Assembly: GCA_023053575.1 (NCBI GenBank)
Contig: JAKZAP010000054.1
Location: 1 to 64,000 of the forward strand
Length of the DNA: 64,000 nt
Source: Branchinecta lynchi
Taxonomy: Eukaryota; Arthropoda; Branchiopoda; Anostraca; Branchinectidae
Direction of reading: 5' to 3'
Numbering within the stretch: the first letter of the stretch is position 1; each line of letters opens with the position of its first letter. This document shows positions 34,106 through 45,399 of the stretch, in pieces. The position numbers and the translations under genes are program-made. The notes under the pieces were generated by a model. It searched no databases and was not told the origin of the DNA. It saw nothing but the letters and a program-made list of their open reading frames with translations.

Positions 34106-34203
34106 AGCCGCGCCGAAAGTCGGCGGCGCGCCGCCGAAAATAACTCAGCGGGCCGCCGCCGAAAACATCTCGGCGCGCCGCCGTTGGGGTCGGCGGCGGC
34201 GGC
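34106..34203. repeat. GC-rich subterminal palindromes
   Basis: Nearly pure GCC/GGC text with GGCGGCGCGCCGCC and related words, separated by short A-rich spacers such as GAAAATAA. The other transposon end (37,085-37,116) has a shorter set. Likely transposase-binding or hairpin-forming sequence. Confidence 0.7.
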
Positions 34204-35879
34204 CAACCGGTAAAATTATGCCGCCCAATTTATTTAGGTGAAATGTTTCAAGTTTTTTTTCTTTTGAGTTTATCTTCCAAACGCTGTTCTGTTTCTGCAA
34301 TCAGCAAGTAAGCAGTGAGTCGTCAGTTATGGCGGCAGTGCAGGACTGTTATTTATTACCAAAAATTGTATGTTAGCTCCACACCGCGTAAACAAAGTGA
34401 TCAATAGCGACCGTGTTGTCTGTCCAAAGTTGCTAGTTCAGACACTCCCGGACAAGCTAGGGCCAGTGCCGTCTTTTACTTTTGGTGGACCTTAGACCAT
34501 CCATGGGTTTGCGGCCCCTTTTCGGGAGTCAAAAACGTAAAAATGTCAGCCCATTAGCACACACTATTCTTGGTCGAGCCACACTACGGTCACATCTGAA
34601 AAAATTTCGGTAACGTAAATGACGAGGGTGCGTAACCTGGATCGTAAAGAACAAGGCGATACGGCCAGCAACCATAGCCTGATTTCTCAGCAATTTACAC
34701 TTTCCGCTTGTCCTCTCTTTTCCCCTGGCCCCCAGCACCGCCCTAACTGGCCTAAGGGTAAAGACGGCACTAGCTAGGGTGGTGAAACTTGCCTTTCTTT
34801 GCGGACAGTTGCGCCATTACACGGAAAGTCGGAAAACGTTTTAATTACCTCGAAATTCTCTCGATGGCTGTACATTCGAAATTCCCTAAAATCTCCTCGA
34901 GTACTAGGGATTCCCCCTTTCACAAATTTTATTTGTAGTAAAGCAGCAGGTAGCCTATATAAGTTAAAGGATTGTATGGCATTTGCTTTGAATTGTCCTG
35001 TTTTGCCACTTCCTTCGTCTATCCCCTCGTCTCACTTTGCTAGTTTCTACACTTCCATACAGGCTAGGACCACACAATTCTGTATAGTTGCATATAAAGG
35101 ACCCCACCGATAATCAAGGAGTCCTTCTTTTTCGGATCCGACCATCCATGCGGGGGGTGGGGGGAGCAATCCTTAATGTTGACCCTCATATATCGCAAAC
35201 GGTACAAGGCAATGGGTCCCAGATATGTAATTATGGGGCCATGACGGAATCCTGCTTTGGTGGAGGAATTTGAGGGGTTCCTGGATGTCTTCTCATTTGT
35301 GACATGTCAAAATCTCGACTCGTGATCTGATCAGGAGGAATTTGCCCTGGCGAGAGCAAATGTTCTATTTATAGGGCCGGTCCGTATGCTACCCTGAGCT
35401 AAAATAGTCCGTTGCAAGTGCTATATGATCTTTCAACTCTTCCGGCACCTCTCATCAAAATCCTCCACTAGGTTTCTATCCGATAAAGATAGAAACCTAA
35501 ATGCTTCGATTATCATCAAAAAGGACTCCCCTTCAGATTCAGATGGGAACCAATTTTTGCTGGTGTTGGTGCAATATAGAATTAATTAACAACAATTAGA
35601 ATAAACAAAACAAAATAAAGTGGATCCAGACTAATTTCGTCACTGGCAATTTTTGTTTTTGTTTTAACAAAAACCGTTTTGCAAGCATTCCCCGTATATT
35701 CCCGGTGTTCTCGCTGTTTTCTGTACTCGAAGTCCGCGTGGAGTGACTCCCTCTATTCTCGCCGTTCCCTTCTATTCCCCGTGGAATAGCGAGCATACGT
35801 CTATGTAGATGGAATATAATACAAGGAACTAGTACCGTGACAAATAAACCAGCTGATGGGTCACGGTAAAGTCACTGAA

Positions 35880-36955
35880 TAGCATTCCATTTCCATCTAC
35901 GTAGTATTTGGTCGCATCTGGCCCAGATCTCAAATGGCACGTCGGGTCCATGACTTTCGTACCGTCCAAGTTTCATCACTTTCTCCCTTTGGTCCCTATG
36001 CGTAGGCTACCAAAAAATTCCGGAACCCCTCTCCACCGTGTCCACATGCGATTCGGACAAATAAATATCAAATCTAGGGTATTTGCTCCTATCAACCACC
36101 GAGTTTTACTCGAGTGGAACCACTTCCGGATCATGGACACATGACCAAATTTCATCCCATTCCCTCCATCCGTTTGGTCCCTATGCAGGATACGAAGCCT
36201 CTCCCTCCACCCCACCAACGCAATCGGATGCGATTTGGACCCTCAAATTTTGCATCTACGGCACTTACTACCGAACAAGTTTCCCTTGAATCGTAGAACA
36301 TCCGTACAATTTCGATGACACCCAACTCCCCCGCCGATGCCGGATCTAGTCTGGACTCAAACTAAAATCTCTAGTACCCATGACCTTTGTATGATACAAC
36401 TGGTATCTGCGGATGTGCAATGATTTCCGGGCCTCCCCCTCCACCCGGAAAGTTTCGGAAAAGTTAAATGCCTCATCAAGGGCATTTCTTTATATGAGAC
36501 ACCAAGCTCCGTTGAATCGGAGTACTTCCGATAAAATTAACGTACGCCCCTTCCAACTCCCCGTGACCCGAGGTTGGATCCGGTCTGGTCTTCAAAATCA
36601 CGCATCTGGGTGCCCCTGATCTTTGTATCGTTCAAGTTTCGTCTCAATCGCTAAATTCCTTTGGTCTCTTGTATGATCCAAAAGTCCACCTCCACCCCCA
36701 CCCTCCCGTGGTAATCGTATCGTTTTGCTCCCACAATAAATAAAGTTTACTTCGACTCGCGTCACGGAGGTCGCAAGTTTTCGTGTTTCCCCTCCCTCCA
36801 CCCTCACACGAATGATCGGATTAATCCGCGGAAACATGGTTTCACTGGGCATTCAGCCGAGTCCTTCAGAACCTTGTCAACTTTCGTCGTCTTAGCTGAC
36901 GTGGAAGTACCCGAACTAGCTAAAGTGAGGCAGAGGGACCACCAATATGGCACTT
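35880..36955 (-). repeat. G-rich dispersed family, minus copy
   Basis: C-rich on this strand, with CAAGTTTC(A/G)TC words at intervals and the family's starting word (AATATGGCACTTG) at the right end near 36,955. Lies inside the hAT-like element. Confidence 0.65.
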
Positions 36956-37132
36956 GAACCGAAGGCTGATACCATAATACAATAATACAATAACGACGTT
37001 GACGATGTGGGGGGAATAATTGCTGGAAAATTGCAAAAAATACCTTGAAAGTGCTAAAAATAGAGCAAACGCCGATAAATTTTCGGCGCGCCGCCGATAA
37101 CTTTCCGGCGCGCTTCGGGGACTACTCCATAC

Positions 37133-37502
37133 ACACAGTAGACGGTACACAGGATTTATTGATGACACTCGAGGCACAGTAGTGTGTGGATGTACAGAAC
37201 AGACTGCTTGACAAAATGGGAAACACTTCAAAGTAAAACTTCTTGCTAACCTGTTAGAGAAGCTGACGTGCTATATCGTTGGCCTTTATGGTTCCCGCCA
37301 TCAACCTATACATCTTTTCGGCTCACCACGAAGCTGATTCATGGAAACGGGCCCGGAGCAATAAAACTAAAAAGAAAAGTTACGTTGCGCCTGGCAACAT
37401 AGAATTCACCTAAGGAAGTTTACATCGGCAACGCCGGCTTTTCCTATGGGAAATTTCTAACAGTAGCCAACTAGTTATCTAGCTAGTGACCGCGAGGTGT
37501 AT
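37133..37502. other. Non-coding, nothing recognised
   Basis: Spacer between the hAT-like element and the long hairpin. Confidence 0.4.
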
Positions 37503-37961
37503 ATTGGCCATATTCCTGTTCAGCGCTTCCAAGCGGACTAGTTTCTGTTAATCCCCCCATGCCTCACCGTCATTATTTGGATCAAACATGGTAAAATAGA
37601 TCCCCAGGTTAGTAAGGGGAAAACCTGTCATCTGTGTCCCAGGTATTGGAGGTTTTGCGAATGTTTCAGCAGCAGAAAGTGAAAGTGACCCACTACCCTA
37701 TGGATTCGACTTTTTACTATGTCTTAGCCAACAATTGTGTAGACATAGTAAAAAGTCGAATCCATAGGGTAGTGGGTCGCTTTCCCTTTCTGCTGCTAAA
37801 ACAATGTAAAACCTTCATTACCTGGGACACAGATGACAGGTTTTCCACTCACTAACCTGTGGATATATTTTGCCATGTCTGATCCAAGTAATGACGGTGA
37901 GGCATGGGGGGATTAACAGAAACTAGTCCGGTTGGAAGCGCTGAAAAGGAATATGGCCAAT
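37503..37961. mobile_element. Long foldback hairpin, ~221-bp arms
   Basis: Left arm 37,503-37,724 and right arm 37,741-37,961 are inverted copies at roughly 90% or more identity, separated by a 16-nt loop. The ends read ATTGGCCATATTCC and GGAATATGGCCAAT. No coding frame covers it convincingly. It could be a foldback transposon or a source of hairpin RNA. Confidence 0.85.
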
Positions 37962-38422
37962 TACCCGAGGACTCGTCGGGGAACGGCGAGAGTACGCCTC
38001 TTATTTAATTCTTGGTGTGAATAAGGTCTTTGATCCTAAACTGCGATAGCTCTATGGCAGTTTAGTAGCGCAGGTAATTTCGAATTTCCAATCGGGCGTG
38101 CAGGAAAAGGGGTGAAAATGTAAGTTTTGTTTCATCATTTATCATGCTAGATTCGTGTTCTAAGACGATGCCCTGTTAACCTGTTTTGTATGAATTTTGG
38201 AACATGGGCAAGATTTGCCACTCTGTACATTCTGCTTGTGTCTGGGTTCGGTGTTGAACTCGAAAGAAACACAGTTGCGAAAACGTTTGAAAACATAGAT
38301 CCCGTGTAGGGCATAGATGGGTGAATGCAACCATGAAAGGATTTGATCCTGAATCCAGGCCAAGGTATGAATCCAAATCCACTATTTCATGCCGAGGATT
38401 TGAATCTGATCTCAACAGTCAG
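37962..38422. other. Non-coding, nothing recognised
   Basis: No repeat partner or gene noticed. Confidence 0.4.
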
Positions 38423-38737
38423 CCACAAACCCTTGATTTTTGGATACCCTATGCCAAACGCCAGATATGTCTAGCATTTGGCATATCCTATGCCTAACGC
38501 TGGATATACTATGCCAGGTGCTGGATACTGTAGGCTAACCCAGTAAAATATTGATGATTTGAGTGAAGCTAAAAAATCAACCAATCAGAACTCCTTTCTG
38601 TTGAGGTAGGTCAGGGTAAGGTTACCAACAGGTATCCAGCGTTTGGCATAGGGTGTCCACCGTTAGGCATAGGCTATGCTAAATGCTAGATATACCCAGC
38701 GTTTGGCATAGGGTATCCAAAAATCAGGGATTTGTGG
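38423..38737. mobile_element. MITE with TTTGGCATAGG-type inverted repeats
   Basis: Ends CCACAAACCC and GGGATTTGTGG with shared TTTTTGGATACCCTATGCC inverted on the right. Inside, several more copies of the ATGCC(A/T)AACGC word occur in both orientations, making a multi-hairpin structure. Confidence 0.75.
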
Positions 38738-38792
38738 TAGACTGGATCTCAACCAAAATCAAAGGTTATAGTTAAAAAAATCAGAGAAAGCG

Positions 38793-38911
38793 AACCTTTT
38801 GGGAAAACCAACACAGTGGGAAAATAAACCTTGTGGGAAAACCAACCTTGCGGGAAAACCAACCTTGGGGGAAAAGAAAGCTTGTGGGAAAACAAACCTT
38901 GTGGGAAAACC
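38793..38911. repeat. 17-bp minisatellite, 7 units
   Basis: Seven head-to-tail units with consensus AACCTTGTGGGAAAACC and one to five changes each. Sits about 55 bp beyond the preceding MITE. Confidence 0.85.
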
Positions 38912-40077
38912 AGCCTCGAGGTGGCAAAATTCATGGATATCTAAGGTAATTTGAAAATGAGATAGACTATTGAGGATGATTGGTGGTGGAGATAAAAAGG
39001 TTGGATTGCATAAGCGGCCTAAACCCACTGTATAAAAATTGAGAAACGGAAACTGAAATGATGTAGGCTAGACTAGAAATTTGAGCGGATTACAGTAGAG
39101 GTATGCTTATGAGAACACCTCTCTGAAATTCTCGACACCTTGTCTTTGTTTCTTGCTTCTAAAACAGCCAAAGAGAAAGGAAAAATAACAAACTTGATAT
39201 GACTGAACAGCTAACTGTTTCAGCAATCCTTCTGGCACTAGGGAAAAGGTAAATAGGCCGGGGCCCATTGACAATATGATGAATCAATGAACATTACTAG
39301 TTCAAAGGTTGTATGAGCGTAGATCTACGCAGCGTGAAGGAGAGTTTGCTACTGTTTTGTGTTTCATGGCAATGTATTTCAAAGTTAAACACGCTCATCC
39401 GTTAGCAAATTCGATTGTTCACCGGAACCAAGACAAACTTGTTTGTAAAAAGAGTGAAAGTACTGAAAGCCAGGCATCAGCTTCCAAATTCCTAGATATC
39501 TGGGGCTTACAGATAGTCGGGCCAACCCTTCTAGACTGGTTCTAGACTTGATGTTAATGATGACGGCTAAGTAATGTTGTTATTCTCAAAAATTGTCATT
39601 TGCATATTTATTCTGCCTCTCATCTGCAAATGTTGTTGCCTGTACGAAACCTTCAGGATATTTTGGCTTGGCTTCATCTTCCCAACCTGTCTATGAAAAT
39701 GACTGGCTGGAATCCAGAAGAAAAATCTGGAAGATGAAGCCTTCTTCTGTGTCCCATGGTGAGCGCTATCTATTTCATTCTTCATTCTTGATATTTTTGT
39801 ATTTAGTGTTTCTTTTTTCTATTTATTTTGTTTATTACTCCATCTTTAGGGGGCTCCGCCCTCCTTTTGTCGAGATTGGTTATAAATAAACTGAATTGAA
39901 ATGTTTTTAGCAAGTATTTTAGAGGAAAAGTTGCCTGGTGGGATTTTTGTGTTTTATTCTGCAACATGCTAGATGACATTCAAATAATCAAACCTCTATT
40001 AGGCTACCCTATGGAAAAACTCTAGACGGCACTGTGCCTGCACCTGGGGCTGGATTCTGGAATACAATGAAGCTCTT
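38912..40077. other. Non-coding, possible retroelement tail
   Basis: No supported gene. Two inverted copies of a CTTCATCTTCC word flank 39,675-39,740. Around 39,850-39,895 GGGGGCTCCGCCCTCC followed by ATAAATAAACTG could be a retroelement 3' end, weakly. Confidence 0.35.
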
Positions 40078-40412
40078 AGAGTACCCCTTGCACTGTTTAC
40101 TCTTCAACTTGCAGTATTTTAAAATATCTCAATACTTATAAACTACGCTGTACTTTCAACAAATAACCCACGGGCTTTGGCTCTTTTGAGCCTTTCCCGA
40201 GAACCGTTGACTTATAGCAAAACAGGGAAACAACTTACATAACCGTTTTTTCTGATGGAAAACTTCTCGCAGACAACCGTCGACAGTGTGATACACATAG
40301 AAGGTAGCAACACACTGCAAGTGAGAAAATCAGCGTGGTTTTGTTAGAGGGGTTAGAGGTGATTATGGAAGTAGGTTGCATTAATATTATAGGTAAGGCA
40401 GGTCCTTAAAGA
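40078..40412. mobile_element. TTAAAGGAC-family MITE, copy 3
   Basis: Left end eroded (TTAGAGTACCCC), right end GCAGGTCCTTAAA. Interior words as in the other copies, with a deletion near the right end. Confidence 0.7.
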
Positions 40413-40472
40413 GAGTTAGAGGCTATATGAATATTGTTCTGGTTGAGGCTATTTGGACTCAGTTGTTGTTAA

Positions 40473-40680
40473 TGACTAGTTTTTTGGGATCCCGAAACGT
40501 AAGTGGAGGGATTCCTGTGACTTCGTAAAAGGTGTCCGTCTGTAAGCACGATAACTCTCGAAAAGGTAGAGATATTTTCTTCAAACTTGGTATGAGGATC
40601 CATTGGGTCAAAGTACAGGTAAAGTTCGTAGATGAACCCTTTAGTCCCATTTTTAGGGGCGGGGGAGGGGTTTCAAATTA
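40473..40680 (+). repeat. GGGATCCC-family repeat
   Basis: TTTTTTGGGATCCCGAAACG then the family text, without the CCGT microsatellite expansion seen at 10,861. Confidence 0.65.
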
Positions 40681-41655
40681 AAGGACGATAGGAAATGTTT
40701 TAAAAAGCCAATGTGATAGTCGATCTAGAGGTAAGGAGACATGCTGAATTCAAATCTGAAACTCATTTTCTCGCTGAACAATTAGTTAGTCGGGAGTCCG
40801 GCCAGACATCTTTCAGTCAGCGATAGATAAAGCTACAGTTAACGCTTTTAGACTATGGAGACTATTAGAAAGGGAGACATCCTTGACGTTATCGGACTTA
40901 TAAAATGTAGTTCTTACCGGAACGAAGCATTCAGATCATCCCTTGGTGCGTTCTGGAGTGCCTGGCCGTGGTCCCTTAGTCGGAAGAGGGTCTGCTTTCT
41001 GATAAGCCATCCTGTTTAAGTCTAACAAGATCATAATAGAAACGCTCTTTAAAGTACGCATTTGCACCTGACAAGTCGCATATTTTATCACCTTGAGTCT
41101 AGAAATTAAAATAACATAACTCAGTCGACGGCCAACAACGGTCGTGTAAAAAAAAAATAACAACATCACACTAATAAACATTACTCAAACCTGGGAAAAA
41201 TTGCAAAACAGCAACTTCCCCCACGACAACCAACTTGGTAGCGTCAGCCTTATATGCTACCCAAGACAGCCAGTAACACTGCAATAGGTTTTGAGTCTCA
41301 AGAAATCTGCTTCTGCAGAGGAAGAGCAGAAGAGTGCCTAATTTTCAGGAAAAGAGGGAAGACCGTCATCAGTGAACATTGACGACTCGCTGCAGTTCCA
41401 CTTGAACTCATGCAACAAACGAACAGAGTTATTGTATAGGACGCAGAAGCTACTTTCCCGCCGAACTATAATGTTAACGATCGAGCTCGTAGTGACCGTG
41501 ATAGGGGAGCTACATGCAGGTACCCGCAAATCTGTATGAATAATCCGTGGATAGTGGACAAAGGAAGTAACGTATTCTTATCGGGTTTCAGGCCTATTTA
41601 AGTGAACAAGTGATGGCTTAGCAGATTGTTGGATCTCAGTCCTGTTTGGTTAAAC
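40681..41655. other. Non-coding, nothing recognised
   Basis: First ~130 bp are distantly like the start of the 136-bp tandem repeat region. The rest has no recognised gene or repeat. Confidence 0.4.
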
Positions 41656-42140
41656 TTTAAAGGACAGATCATACTATTTACTGTTTATGTTCCAATATTA
41701 TAAATAGCCGAATACTTTAAACCAGGCTCTGTTTTTGACAAATTACCCACGTATATGGCGTCGATGATTTTAAAGGACACATTCCACTATTTACTATTTA
41801 TGTTCCAGTATTATAAAATAACTGAATACTTTAAACCCAGCTCTGTTTTTGACAAATTATCCACCTCTATGGCGATTAAGCTGTTCTCCAGGCCCATTGA
41901 CTTCTCTAAAAAATACGGAGGAATTTATGTGGTCGTATTTTTTTGACGAGTAAGCTTCTCGCTAACAATCGTTGGGAGCATGATACGGATGTATAATAGC
42001 AGAATAGGGGAATTGTGAAAAATGGTGAGATGTCCTTCGGGAGGTAAGAACGTAATGTATGAACTTGGCTCTCCGGGTTTCAGAGTGGATGGAGCTACGC
42101 AAGTACGTTACATAGGTATTTTAGGTATTATGCGTCCTGT
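41656..42140. mobile_element. TTAAAGGAC-family MITE, diverged, doubled 5' end
   Basis: Two successive 5' ends (TTTAAAGGACAGATC at 41,658 and TTTAAAGGACACATTC at 41,770), with about 110 bp of the first repeated before the full element continues. Diverged relative of the other copies. Confidence 0.6.
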
Positions 42141-42590
42141 AAGAAAGGATGAAGATTAAAGACTTGCGGAGTCAATGGTTTCCGTTATACCGTATCCTAA
42201 ATAAACCCCTGGTTTCTAAAAGAAATATCCCTGGTTACTAAAAGAAATCCCTACGGTACCTGGTTCACCACTTTCTCAAGGGATTGTTTTGTTTGAGTAA
42301 CGGAAAGAATACAGCTAATCCTGCAGCTAATGATTAAACATATACAAATTAATAGCGAGGTTAATAGCATCAACTATAGTTAATCCCCGCGGCAGTAGTT
42401 ACATTGTGTAAGGAAAACGGGACTAGCAGTTCAAAGTAGGGGCCGCTGCCCATGGTCGTCCCCCTCTGCGTTTTGGGCATTTGGTCAAATTTCTGCCGAA
42501 GGCAAAAATTCGGTCAAACTGGACATTGCGGCGACATCACGGCTGCCTGTTTTATAAAATATTTTGTACCCACATTTCCAAATTAAGGCG
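42141..42590. other. Non-coding, nothing recognised
   Basis: Spacer before a tandem repeat. No gene seen. Confidence 0.4.
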
Positions 42591-43150
42591 ATCTAACGTG
42601 TTTATTGGTTCCAATTCTTCATCGAATTTTGTAATTAATCAAACTTTTGTTCAGCCCGAGTCGATTTCTCCGAACTCGGTACGTCCCTACGTAAATTCGG
42701 TGATTTAACGTACTTATTTGGTCACATTTGTTAGCGAATTCGGTTGATCACCGGACTTTTCTCAAGTCCGTATCTGTTCTGTCGTATTCGGTCAGTCAAT
42801 TTCATAATCCGGTAAATAATCAGATTCATTTGCTTCTGATTTGTTACTGAATTTGACAGTTCGTCCAACTTTTGTTCAATCCAAGTCGATTTCACCGAAT
42901 TCGGCACGTCCCTACGTAAATTCGGTGATTTGACATATTTATTTGGTCTCATTCGTTAGCGAATTCGATTGTTCACCGGAATTTTCTGTCGAAAGATCTG
43001 TTCTCGACAGATCAGTTCTGTCGCATTCCGTCAATTCATTTCATAATTTGCTGATTAATCAGATTCATTTGGTGCTAATTCGTTACCGAATTCGGTAATT
43101 CACCTAGTTTTTGCCTGGTCCGCATCTGTTGCCAGATACGGTTGTTCAAC
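42590..43150. repeat. AATTCGGT-rich tandem repeat, ~226-bp unit
   Basis: The words CGTCCCTACGTAAATTCGGT (42,682 and 42,907) and TTAGCGAATTCG (42,731 and 42,956) recur about 225 bp apart. About two and a half diverged units, dense in AATTCGG. Confidence 0.7.
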
Positions 43151-43169
43151 CAAGAGTTTTATTCCATTG

Positions 43170-44570
43170 GAGGAGTGGAGGGATCGGGATCAAACTTGGT
43201 GGGAAGAAAAAGCACAAGTCCTAGATACGTCATTGACATAACTGGACAGGATCCGGGCACTGTGGGGAGTTAGGGGTGGGGGTGGACATCTAGTGATCCA
43301 GCGAGTCCGGCGTACTTGTTGATGTGCTAGGACGATGGAACTTTGCAGGTATGTAAGGGATCCGAACAGATAGACTTGAGACTAGTCGTTTCTCCGATCC
43401 GACCATCGTGGGGGGAGTGGATGGATGGGGAGTCCGGAATCTAGTGGCATGCATAACTTTTGAACGGGTGATCGGATTTGAATGAAACTTGTCAGTTGAA
43501 AAGAGCTATCGCCTCAGATGTTCGGTGTCAAGTCTGGATCAGGTCCGATACCTGTGGGGGAGGGGGGGGGGCGGAAAACTAAAAAAACGCTTAAAGCAAA
43601 GGGATTGGAACGGAACTTAATTGGGAGAACATGAATTAGGCCTATATATATAAACTTGGTGGGAAGACACCTGGCAAACACTAGATACATCATTGAAATG
43701 ACCGAGCCGATTCGGGCACTGTCGGGGGAGTGGAGGGAGGGGAAATCTGGAATCTTGAGGTATTTATAACTTTTGAACGGGTGACCGGATCTCGATGAAA
43801 CTTGATATTTGGAACGACCTCATGCCTCAGACGACCCACTTAAAATCCGGATCCGGTGACTTTTGGGGGAGCTAGAGGGGGCAACCGGAAATCTTGGGAA
43901 ACGCTATGAGTGGAGGGATCGAGATGAAACTTGATGGGAAGACCCCTAGCAAACACTAGATACATCATTGACATAACCGAGCCAATTCCGGCACTGTGGA
44001 GGGATGGAGGGAGGGGGAATCCGGAATCTTGAGGTATTTATAACTTTTGAACGGGTGATCGGATCTCGATGGAAGTTGATATTTGGAAAGACCTCATGCC
44101 TCAGACGACCCACTTACAATCCGGACCGGATCCGGTGACTTTTGGGGGGAGCTGGAGGGTGCAACCGGAAATCTTGGGAAACACTACGAGTGGAGGGATC
44201 GAGATGAAACTTGGTGGGAAGATACCTAGCAAACACTAGATACATCATTGACATGACCGAGCCGATTCGGGCACTGTCGGGGGAGTGGAGGGAGGAGGAA
44301 TCCGGAATCTTGAGGTATTTATAACTTTTGAACGGGTGACCGGATCTCGATGAAACTTGATATTTGGAAAGACCTCATGCCTCAGACGCCCCACTTAAAA
44401 TCCGGACCGGATACGGTGACTTTTGGGGGGAGCTGGAGGGGACAACCGGAAATATTGGAAAACGCTATGAGTGGAGGGATCGAGATGAAACTTGATGGGA
44501 AGACTAGCAAACACTAGATATATCATTGACATAACCGAGCCGTGCCTACTCGTAACAAGTACCATATGAG
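43170..44570 (+). repeat. G-rich family, clear 277-bp tandem units
   Basis: ACCGAGCC words at about 43,701, 43,978, 44,257 and 44,534 define a period of about 277 bp in the right half. Each unit carries AACTTTTGAACGGGTGA, GATGAAACTTGATATTTGG and a G run. Ends with CATATGAGCTCGTAGC. Confidence 0.8.
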
Positions 44571-44739
44571 CTCGTAGCTTTTTGTGGTCCCCCCACTTGG
44601 TTCGGGGGCAATTTGGCCGAGATTGCCCAATTCTTATGTTTTTAACTTGACAAAAACTGGAGGTAGCTATGAGAACTTGGAATCCGGTGTCACTTAGTTT
44701 TAAACGACTGAACCCGATTTAGCATTGTGACCCGATATG

Positions 44740-45115
44740 GAATAGAATAGAATTTGTTGCACAAAAAGCCTGAAGCCATGGCAAAAATGGTTACAAAAAG
44801 AACAACTGAATGAAATAATAAAACTAAATGGTTAAAAAAAAGAACAATTGAATGAAATAATAAAACTAAACTAAAGGAAATTCTCTCTGTGGGCTAAAGC
44901 TACTTTTAGGAACCTCACCACTATCACCAGCCTCTTCAAATCTTGAAAAGACTTACTTCCAATAACGTTCATAATCCTTACTTCATTTATAGTAATTACA
45001 TTCCCAAAAATCTCAACCCGCAGGTCATCTAGCTCACGGCATTCACATTTCAGATGTAACATATTCTCGTTCTCGCGAAACACGTGTAAACTGATTGGCA
45101 ATAAACCCGTCAATC
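44740..45115 (-). pseudogene. LINE 3' end (C-terminal scrap and tail)
   Basis: On the minus strand an 80-codon frame has HLKCECRELDDLRVEIFG, like the C-rich motif near the C terminus of many LINE ORF2 proteins. It is followed by a 3' tail ending TTCTATTCTATTCC. The same tail occurs on the + strand at 49,440-49,520. 5'-truncated. Confidence 0.5.
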
Positions 45116-45399
45116 AATTTTGTTTGATGCGACTTGCAGTAAAATATATAAGACTAGACGCCCGACTTTGCCTAAAATATGTCCTTAGTGTGATAAGAAA
45201 GGATTACTCCGTCACAAATGACATGCCGACAAGAAGCGAGACTTGAAATCTGCCGACGGCTCGTCAATGTCCCCGATATGGTTCTGTGTTACGGAGCGCA
45301 ATTTCTCAAGCATGTGTAACTTTCATCTTTCATTCAAGTATGCCAATGAATCTCTGCAAAACTTATTGCGTCACAGCCTAGCTGTTTTTGTAGCACTTG

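Larger units (their letters stand above)
34096..37124. mobile_element. hAT-like non-autonomous transposon, 3.03 kb
   Basis: Terminal inverted repeats TAGTCCCCGAAG and CTTCGGGGACTA, with near-identity continuing through a CGCGCC-rich stretch. They are flanked by a perfect 8-bp direct repeat CTCCATAC at 34,088-34,095 and 37,125-37,132, the duplication length made by hAT transposases. Subterminal DNA at both ends has CGGCGCGCCG palindromes in an otherwise AT-rich setting. The interior has no transposase and includes a minus-strand copy of the G-rich family (35,880-36,955). TIR plus TSD were read directly; the superfamily is inferred from the 8-bp duplication. Confidence 0.8.

Noticed and set aside
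39593..39889. 98-codon open frame ending in hydrophobic residues
   Set aside because: No motif, crosses an inverted word pair and a possible retroelement tail; unsupported.
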